This document shows, in pieces, positions 1 through 5,019 of a DNA stretch of 5,019 nucleotides. Origin of the DNA: DSNY01 sp016861185 (GTDB lineage: Bacteria; Pseudomonadota; Gammaproteobacteria; Burkholderiales; Burkholderiaceae_F); NCBI GenBank assembly GCA_030263275.1, contig SZOR01000180.1, positions 1 through 5,019 on the forward strand, written 5' to 3'. The stretch's first letter is position 1; each line of letters opens with the position of its first letter. A program made the translations under genes and the position numbers. The notes beneath the pieces are model-generated. The model had not been told where the DNA came from. It did not search any database and saw nothing but the letters and a program-made list of their open reading frames with translations.

Positions 1-1
1 C

Positions 2-1405
2 CTCCTTGCCGTTGTCGCGCTCAGCCCGCCCGTTCTCCGGCGCGAGGAAGATCGCGTCGAAGGCCTTGGCGACGAACTCGCGCGTCTCGTCGAAGCGGCT
101 GCGCAGCGCGTCGGCCGAAGGCAGCCGCAGCATCGCCGCGACGCGCGCCAGCTCCGCCGGCTCGTTCGGCAGCAGATGCGTCTGCGCGTCGTCGACGTAC
201 TGCAGCGCGTGCTCGAGCCGGCGCAGGAAGTCGTACGCGACGGCGAGCCGCTCGCAAATGGGAGGGGCGAGCGCGCCGAGCTGCGCGAGCGTCGCGAGCG
301 TGGCGAGCGTGCTGCGGTTCCGCAGCCGCGCGTCGCGACCGCCGCGGATCACCTGGAAGGTCTGCGCGATGAACTCGATCTCGCGGATGCCACCGCGGCC
401 GAGCTTGACGTTGTCCTGCGCCTGCGCGCGCGCCGCGCGCTTGCGCTCGGTTTCGGCGCGGATCAGCGCGTGCAGTTCGCGCAGCGAGGCGATCGCGTTG
501 AAGTCGAGGTACTTGCGGTAGACGAAGGGGCGGACGAGCTGGTCGAGCGCGCGGCATTGCGCGTCGAACGCGGCCGCGTCGGCGAACACCGGCGCCGAGA
601 TCACGCGTCCCTTCAGCCACGCGAAGCGCTCCCATTCGCGGCCCTGCCGCACCAGGTATTCCTCGAGCATCGCGTTGGACACCGCCAGCGGACCGGCGTC
701 GCCGTTGGGCCGCAGCCGCATGTCGACGCGGAAGACGAAGCCGTCGGCGGTCGCGTCGGACAGCGCGGCGATCAGCTTGCGGCCGAGCCGCTCGAAGAAC
801 TCGTGGTTCGTCAGCGGGCGCCGCGCCTCGGCGAACTCGCCGCCCGGCCGCGTTTCGCCGTCCTCGTCGTAGACGAAGATCAAATCGAGGTCGGACGACA
901 CGTTCAGCTCGCCGCCGCCGCCCTTGCCCATCGCGACGACCAGCAGGTCCTGCGGCACGCCCTCCCGGCTCGTCGGCACGCCGTGCACGCGCGCCAGCGC
1001 GCGCGCATGCGCGGCGACCGCGCGCTGTACGGCGACCTCCGCCAGCGCGGTCATCGCCCCGACGACTTCGGCCAGCGGCGCGGCGCCGCCCAGGTCGCGC
1101 GCGATCGCGGCGAGCAGAACTTGCCGGCGCACGCGGCGCAACGCGACCGCCAGCTTCTCGGCGAAGTCCTCCGCGCCGGCGTCGGCGCCGACCCCGGACT
1201 GGATCCGGGGCAGCAGCGCATCGAGCGCCGCCTCGATGCGTTCGCGCGGCCAGGGCGCAGCGGCGAGTTCGCGCAGGTGCGCGGCCTTGGCCGCGTCGTC
1301 GGCGTGCGCGCCCAGTTCGACCGCAAGCGCGCGCTGGACGTAACGCGAGAGCGCCAGCGCCGCGGCGCAGCCGGCTGCGATGGATTCGTTCGTGTCGGGG
1401 ATCAA
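2..1405 (-). CDS. glnE: Glutamate-ammonia-ligase adenylyltransferase / adenylyl-removase, N-terminal half (partial at the left edge)
   Basis: Bifunctional cytoplasmic enzyme that adenylylates glutamine synthetase to shut it down and removes the AMP to reactivate it, under PII and glutamine control (known for the family). The 468 visible residues cover the adenylyl-removing domain and the start of the linker; family proteins run to about 900-950 residues, so the adenylylating domain is off the window. Seen directly: a nucleotidyltransferase motif MGKGGGGELNVSSDLDLIF at about 159-177 with catalytic-type D172 and D174; VDMRLRPNGDAGPL from 227; GREWERFAWLKGRV at 255-268; and VKLGRGGIREIEFIAQTFQ from 333. 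The start is TTG at 1405. It is the only standard start codon after the in-frame TGA at 1463-1465 (complement) that precedes this conserved region, and it puts the D-x-D pair one residue from the E. coli positions I remember (173/175). No good Shine-Dalgarno precedes it. Oddities: glycine where I expect leucine in the MGK-L-GG motif, and a palindrome inside codons 66-72. Confidence 0.96.
   Translation of the reverse strand, partial: MIPDTNESIAAGCAAALALSRYVQRALAVELGAHADDAAKAAHLRELAAAPWPRERIEAALDALLPRIQSGVGADAGAEDFAEKLAVALRRVRRQVLLAAIARDLGGAAPLAEVVGAMTALAEVAVQRAVAAHARALARVHGVPTSREGVPQDLLVVAMGKGGGGELNVSSDLDLIFVYDEDGETRPGGEFAEARRPLTNHEFFERLGRKLIAALSDATADGFVFRVDMRLRPNGDAGPLAVSNAMLEEYLVRQGREWERFAWLKGRVISAPVFADAAAFDAQCRALDQLVRPFVYRKYLDFNAIASLRELHALIRAETERKRAARAQAQDNVKLGRGGIREIEFIAQTFQVIRGGRDARLRNRSTLATLATLAQLGALAPPICERLAVAYDFLRRLEHALQYVDDAQTHLLPNEPAELARVAAMLRLPSADALRSRFDETREFVAKAFDAIFLAPENGRAERDNGKE
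1192..1210. repeat. Perfect 19-base hairpin palindrome inside glnE
   Basis: CCCCGGACTGGATCCGGGG has 7-base arms (1192-1198 and 1204-1210) that are exact reverse complements around a 5-base centre. On the glnE strand it reads PRIQSGV, residues 66-72, followed by an acidic, glycine- and alanine-rich stretch (GADAGAED) before the conserved helical region. It resembles the short CCCCGGA-type palindromes scattered in many high-G+C proteobacterial genomes, from memory. It could also be chance in such G+C-rich sequence. Confidence 0.5.
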
Positions 1406-1624
1406 GGCGGGCGGAGTACTCGCTGTGCTAGCCTCGGTCGGCGAATCGCCCGCGCTGCGCGTTCACAACCAGCGTCGACGTGTCGAAAGTGCTTGGCAGG
1501 CCCAGCGGCAAGGGCCACCGGGTCCGCGCGCATTGTATGTCGGCGGTCGGCGGGAGATGGAACCGAACGACGCCAGCCTGCGCCTAACCCGTACGTCCGC
1601 CCGCGCGCGCCGCGCCGCCTCCGC
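1406..1624. other. Divergent intergenic spacer between glnE and the yhdP-like gene
   Basis: These 219 bases separate the two divergent starts and must hold both 5' regions. Seen here: a -10-like TACAAT on the minus strand (described separately); a TTCACA at 1462-1467 on the plus strand, which matches the -35 consensus at five of six bases but has only a poor -10 (GAAAGT, 1485-1490) at 17 bases; a small hairpin GGCCC / GGGCC (1499-1503 and 1512-1516, 8-base loop) with no T run, so not a terminator; and the palindromes GAGTACTC (1414-1421) and GGCGAATCGCC (1440-1450). The last 30 bases before the plus-strand start are almost pure G and C. No RNA gene or convincing small gene is visible. Confidence 0.7.
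1532..1562 (-). promoter_or_regulatory. Candidate sigma-70 promoter for glnE
   Basis: On the minus strand, TACAAT (1532-1537) matches the -10 consensus at five of six bases and stands out as A+T-rich in a very G+C-rich spacer. The best upstream partner is TTCCAT (1557-1562), a weak -35 at a slightly long 19-base spacing. Transcription would begin near 1525, giving glnE a leader of about 120 bases. The -10 is the stronger part; the -35 is poor, so this is a suggestion only. Confidence 0.35.
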
Positions 1625-4600
1625 GTGAAACCCGAAGACCCGCTCCGTTCCGAATCCGCGCCGTCCGCGACGGCGACCGCCGCGCTCGCGCAGCTCGAGC
1701 ACGCGGTCGAGGAAGCGGTCGAGCACGCGCTCGAGGCGACCGAACGCACGCTGGCGCAGCGCTTCGGCGCCGGCTGCGTGCGCGGGCTGCGCTGGACGCT
1801 GAAGGCTTTGTTCGTCACCGCGGTCGTCGCCTATTTCGCATTCGGCGCGCTGCTGCTCGCCACGCGCTACTGGCTGATGCCGCGCATCGACGAGTACCGG
1901 CCGGCGCTCGAACGCGAGGCGAGCCGGCTGCTCGGCGCCGACGTTCGGGTCGGTCGAATCGACGCGAGCTGGCGCGCGTTCAATCCGCACCTGCGCTTCG
2001 ACGACGTACGGCTGCTCGACGCGCGCGGCGACGTCCGGCTGGCGCTGCCGCAGCTCGAAGCGACGATCTCGTGGGCGAGCGTGCCGACGCTCGGGCTGCG
2101 CTTCGCGTCGCTTTCGATCCTCGCGCCGGAACTGGACGTGCGGCGGCTGCCCGGCGGGCGCTTCGCGGTCGCCGGCTTCACGATCGATCCGGCCGGCGGC
2201 GGCGACGGCGGCGCGGCCGACTGGGTGCTCGCGCAGAAGCACGTCGCGATCCGCCACGCCACGCTGCGCTACACCGACCAAACGCAGGCGAACCCCGAGA
2301 CGGTCGCGCTCGAAGACGTGAACCTGGTGCTCGAAGCGGGCTTCCGCTCGCACCGCTTCGCGCTGCAGGCGCGCCCGCCGGCCGATCTCGCGAGCCCGAT
2401 CGACGTGCGCGCCCGGTTCGATCACGGCTGGGGCGAACGCCCGTCCGACGTGCGGCACTGGTCGGGACGCGTGTTCGCGCAGATGGACTACGCCGATGTC
2501 GCGCGCATCGCCGCGCTCGCGCGCGTGTTGCCCGAGTCCGTCGCGATCGCGCGCGCGCAGGGCGCGCTGCGCGCCTGGCTCGACTTCGACGCGCTCGCCG
2601 CCACGCGCTTCACGGCGGATCTGGCGCTCGCCGACGTCGACGCGCGGCTCGGCGCCGACCTCGAGCCGCTGCGCCTGGCGGGCGTGCAGGGCCGCTTCAC
2701 GCAGCGCGTCTGGGGCAACGATTTCGAGGGCGGCCAGGAGCTGGCGCTCGCGCGCTTCTCGCTGCAGGCCGACGACTTCGCGCTGCCGCCGACGGACCTG
2801 CGGCTGCGCCTGACGCGCGCCGCCGACGACAAGCCGCCGCGCGGCGAGCTGGAAGCGAGCGTTCTTTCGCTCGACACGCTGAGCGCGCTCGCCACGCACG
2901 TACCGCTCGCGCGCGACTTGCGCACCTTCGTCGCGCGCCACGCGGTGCGCGGGCGGCTGGCGGACCTGAAGCTCGCCTGGGAAGGCGAGCCCGCCGAACC
3001 GCTGCGCTTTTCGCTGCGCTCGCGCTTCGACGGGCTGGGCTCGAGCGGCCAGCAGGCCGAGCCGCAGTTCACCGCGAGCGGCAAGCCGCGCGCCGGCCTG
3101 CCGGGCTTCGAGAACCTGGCCGGCTCGATCGAAGCGACCGAAGCCGGCGGCACGGTGCAGGTGGACGCGCGCGACGCCGCGCTGGTGTTTCCCGGCGTCT
3201 TCGAAGAGCCGCGGCTGCTGTTCCGCCAGCTCGGGACGCGCGCGCACTGGACCACGCGGCCGCGCCTCGATCTGCGCATCGACAGCTTCACGGCGTCCAA
3301 CGACGAGGTCGAGCTGAACGCGAGCGGCTCGTACCGCAGCGGCGGCAAGGGACCGGGGTTCGCGGACCTGGGGGGCCGCATCGTGCGCGCGCAGGCGCGC
3401 GCCGCGCACAAGTACGTGCCGCTGGTGGCCGGCGCCAATACACGCGCCTGGCTGCGCAACGCGCTCGTCGCGGGCGAAGCGGTCGACGGCAGCTTCAGGC
3501 TGCGCGGCGACCTGTCGGACTTTCCCTTCAACGACCCGAAAACCGGCGAGTTCCGCGTGGCCGCGCGCGTGCGCAACGCCACGCTCGACTACATGCCTCA
3601 CGTCGACGGCGTTGCCCCGAATCGCGTCGAAGGGGCGGGAGAAGTCGCGAGCGACGTCGGCAAGTCCCTTCGGCAAGCTCAGGACAGGCTGTGGCCGCGC
3701 ATCGAGGGCATCGACGGCGAGTTGCTGTTCGAGCGCCAGCGCATGGCGATCACCGGCCAGCGCGGATCGATCTACGGCGTGCAGCTTGCCAACGTCAAGG
3801 TCGGCATTCCCGATCTGGGCGCGCGCGACCCGCATCTTCTGATCGGCGGCGAAGCGAACGGCGCGCTCGCCGACATGCTGCGCTACGTGAACGCTTCGCC
3901 GGTCGGGGGCTGGCTTGGCGGTTTCCTGGCCGGCGCGCAGGCGAGCGGTACGGGCCGGCTCGAACTGAAGCTCGACATTCCGCTCGGCAACGCGCGCACG
4001 ACGCAGGTCGCCGGCAGCGTGACGTTCCAGAACAGCGACATCGCGCTCGGCGCCGACATCCCGCCGTTTGCGCGCGCGGCGGGTCGCGTCGAGTTCACCG
4101 AGCACTCGCTGCGGCTGGCCAACATCACCGCGAATTTCGTCGGCGGACAGGTTCGGCTGGACGGAACGACCGCCGCCGACGGGGCGATCACGATCACTGC
4201 GGCGGGCACGGCTACGCCGCAGGGCGTGAAGCGCGCGGTCGAGCACGCGCTGGCGCAACGGCTGCTCGACCGTACGCAGGGAACGACGCGTTATACGGGC
4301 AGCGTAACCGTGCGCGGCAAGCGACCGGAGATTCGCATCGACTCCGACCTCGTCGGCTGGGCGTTCGACCTGCCGGCGCCGGCGCGCAAGGCCGCATCCG
4401 AAGCGCTGCCGCTGCGCTTCGAGCTGACTCCGGTGGCGCCCGACCGCGACAGCCTGCGCGTGACCGCGGGCGCAGTGCTCGCGCTGCGCCTCGAACGCGC
4501 GCGCGACGCGAGCGGCGCGATGCGCGTGGCGCGCGGCGCGATCGGCATCGGCGAAGCGATCCCGATGCCTGAAGCGGGCGTGCTCGCGAGCGTGAACCTG

Positions 4601-5017
4601 GCGCGGCTCGATGTCGATCGCTGGCTGCCGCTGTTCGAAGGTGTCGTCGGCCCGGGCGGCACCGCGGCGGCGCGGACCGGCGACGGCGGCATGCCCGATC
4701 TGCTCGCGCTGCGCGTCCGCGAGCTGGTGATCGCCGGCAAGCCGATCGCCAACGTGGTGCTCGGCGCCACGCGCGCGGCCGACGGTCACTGGAACGCGAA
4801 CGTCGTCTCGGATCACGCCACCGGCGCGCTCGCGTGGCGGCCGGGCACGGGCACGGCGCCCGGGCGCGTCAGCGCGCGGCTGGCGCGGCTGACGATCCCC
4901 GATGCGCAGCGCGACCAGGTGGTCGAGCTGCTCGACGCGCCGCCGGTCGAGATCCCCGCACTCGACGTCGTCGTCGACAGCTTCGAGCTGGGCAACCGCA
5001 AGCTCGGCCGGCTCGAG
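1625..5017 (+). CDS. yhdP: YhdP-family (TIGR02099) AsmA-like envelope protein, partial at the right edge
   Basis: Large inner-membrane anchored protein of the AsmA/YhdP group; in E. coli YhdP, TamB and YdbH are redundantly needed for phospholipid transport to the outer membrane (family knowledge). The frame is open for 1131 codons to the edge; E. coli YhdP is about 1266 residues, so only the C-terminus is missing. Seen: a charged cytoplasmic stretch (1-58) with a helical repeat at 24-39; one membrane segment at about 59-80 (LKALFVTAVVAYFAFGALLL); then a long periplasmic region of beta-type repeats. Family landmarks are KYVPLVAGANTRAWLRNALV from 596, GDLSDFPF, WPRIEGIDGELLF from 690, and DLVGWAFDLPAPARKA from 908. 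The start is GTG at 1625, with no Shine-Dalgarno; the frame stays open upstream but offers no nearby alternative, and GTG at 1778 (codon 52) would remove the tail before the membrane segment. Residues 659-689 look like an inserted loop carrying a dispersed repeat. The symbol is by family; orthology to E. coli yhdP is inferred. Confidence 0.93.
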   Translation, partial: MKPEDPLRSESAPSATATAALAQLEHAVEEAVEHALEATERTLAQRFGAGCVRGLRWTLKALFVTAVVAYFAFGALLLATRYWLMPRIDEYRPALEREASRLLGADVRVGRIDASWRAFNPHLRFDDVRLLDARGDVRLALPQLEATISWASVPTLGLRFASLSILAPELDVRRLPGGRFAVAGFTIDPAGGGDGGAADWVLAQKHVAIRHATLRYTDQTQANPETVALEDVNLVLEAGFRSHRFALQARPPADLASPIDVRARFDHGWGERPSDVRHWSGRVFAQMDYADVARIAALARVLPESVAIARAQGALRAWLDFDALAATRFTADLALADVDARLGADLEPLRLAGVQGRFTQRVWGNDFEGGQELALARFSLQADDFALPPTDLRLRLTRAADDKPPRGELEASVLSLDTLSALATHVPLARDLRTFVARHAVRGRLADLKLAWEGEPAEPLRFSLRSRFDGLGSSGQQAEPQFTASGKPRAGLPGFENLAGSIEATEAGGTVQVDARDAALVFPGVFEEPRLLFRQLGTRAHWTTRPRLDLRIDSFTASNDEVELNASGSYRSGGKGPGFADLGGRIVRAQARAAHKYVPLVAGANTRAWLRNALVAGEAVDGSFRLRGDLSDFPFNDPKTGEFRVAARVRNATLDYMPHVDGVAPNRVEGAGEVASDVGKSLRQAQDRLWPRIEGIDGELLFERQRMAITGQRGSIYGVQLANVKVGIPDLGARDPHLLIGGEANGALADMLRYVNASPVGGWLGGFLAGAQASGTGRLELKLDIPLGNARTTQVAGSVTFQNSDIALGADIPPFARAAGRVEFTEHSLRLANITANFVGGQVRLDGTTAADGAITITAAGTATPQGVKRAVEHALAQRLLDRTQGTTRYTGSVTVRGKRPEIRIDSDLVGWAFDLPAPARKAASEALPLRFELTPVAPDRDSLRVTAGAVLALRLERARDASGAMRVARGAIGIGEAIPMPEAGVLASVNLARLDVDRWLPLFEGVVGPGGTAAARTGDGGMPDLLALRVRELVIAGKPIANVVLGATRAADGHWNANVVSDHATGALAWRPGTGTAPGRVSARLARLTIPDAQRDQVVELLDAPPVEIPALDVVVDSFELGNRKLGRLE
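1694..1741 (+). repeat. Imperfect 12-base tandem repeat in the 5' end of the yhdP-like gene
   Basis: Four consecutive 12-base units, CTCGAGCACGCG, GTCGAGGAAGCG, GTCGAGCACGCG and CTCGAGGCGACC, encode LEHA-VEEA-VEHA-LEAT (residues 24-39). The first and third units differ at one base. The product would be an alternating hydrophobic/charged helix on the cytoplasmic side of the membrane anchor, possibly a short coiled coil. The fourth unit is degenerate in its second half. Confidence 0.6.
3599..3691 (+). repeat. Probable in-frame insertion in the yhdP-like gene, with a dispersed-repeat core at 3665-3690
   Basis: The 93 bases encode residues 659-689, from HVDGVAPN to SLRQAQDRL, between two well-conserved family blocks (LDYMP and WPRIEGIDG) that I expect to lie nearly next to each other. 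The 3' part contains CCTTCGGCAAGCTCAGG followed by ACAGGCT, which matches a short dispersed repeat known from many proteobacterial genomes; in the other frames it reads PFGKLRTG, PSASSGQA and, on the reverse strand, LSLPKG, all familiar peptides of that repeat. An upstream CGAAGGG (3628-3634) is the exact reverse complement of CCCTTCG (3666-3672), and GTCGCGAGCGAC (3644-3655) forms a small hairpin between them. The length is a multiple of three with no stop, so the gene stays open. The core is the confident part; the left boundary is inferred. Confidence 0.7.
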
Positions 5018-5019
5018 CT

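Noticed and set aside
21..635. A minus-strand frame of 204 codons and a plus-strand frame at 6-521 over the left part of glnE.
   Set aside because: Both overlap the glnE frame, which shows clear family motifs here (VKLGRGGIREIEF, GREWERFAW); the alternatives show none.
1493..1510. A sigma-54-like TTGGCAG on the plus strand in the spacer, tempting because glnE belongs to nitrogen metabolism.
   Set aside because: It points toward the yhdP-like gene rather than glnE, and the -12 part (GCGG in place of TTGC at the required spacing) does not match.
1499..1516. Hairpin GGCCC / GGGCC in the spacer as a possible terminator.
   Set aside because: The stem is only five pairs, no T run follows on either strand, and both flanking genes start here rather than end.
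1402..1818. A minus-strand ATG frame of 138 codons spanning the spacer and the 5' end of the yhdP-like gene.
   Set aside because: No recognisable motif, no ribosome site, and most of it is antisense to a real gene; it also runs through the candidate glnE promoter.
4227..4247. The stretch GCGGTCGAGCACGCGCT recurs at 1714-1730 and near 4234-4250.
   Set aside because: Both copies encode AVEHAL in frame with the strongly biased codons used throughout, so the match is probably chance plus codon bias.
2071..4572. A plus-strand frame of 833 codons in a different phase from the yhdP-like gene.
   Set aside because: The translation is dominated by Arg and Ala runs without motifs. The overlapping phase that starts at 1625 holds the conserved landmarks, so this is a shadow.
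1463..4816. A minus-strand frame open for 1117 codons, antisense to most of the yhdP-like gene.
   Set aside because: It is arginine-, alanine- and charge-rich with no recognisable domain. The plus strand carries continuous family-level similarity to YhdP over the same stretch. Long antisense open frames are expected in G+C-rich genes with strong third-position bias.

Overview
The window is a G+C-rich (roughly 70% by eye), fully coding piece of proteobacterial chromosome. Two large genes run outward from a 219-base spacer and both leave the window before they end. Translated products and layout point to a betaproteobacterium, most likely Burkholderiales or a close relative. In that group, as I remember it, glnE and a TIGR02099/YhdP-family gene often lie next to each other. 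This assignment rests on recall and on the protein motifs, not on a search.

Left part (2-1405, minus strand): the first 468 codons of glnE, the bifunctional glutamine synthetase adenylyltransferase/adenylyl-removase. The window holds the N-terminal adenylyl-removing half with its D-x-D nucleotidyltransferase site. The C-terminal adenylylating half lies beyond the left edge. Middle (1406-1624): the divergent spacer, with one plausible minus-strand -10 box and no clear ribosome binding site for either gene. Right part (1625-5017, plus strand): the first 1131 codons of a YhdP-like AsmA-family protein. It is a single-pass inner-membrane anchored, periplasm-spanning protein of the group implicated in moving phospholipids to the outer membrane. 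The gene is intact over the whole visible length.

The two genes have no obvious joint function: one tunes nitrogen assimilation, the other envelope lipid traffic. Both look like conserved housekeeping genes. The less ordinary signals are short repeats embedded in frame in the coding sequence. A dispersed-repeat core (the kind read as PFGKLRTG / LRQAQDRL / LSLPKG in different frames) sits in a loop of the YhdP-like protein. A perfect 19-base palindrome sits in a linker of GlnE. A tandem 12-base repeat lies in the cytoplasmic N-terminus of the YhdP-like protein. I see no RNA gene, CRISPR array, transposase, phage gene or defence system, and nothing that amounts to a new biological system.
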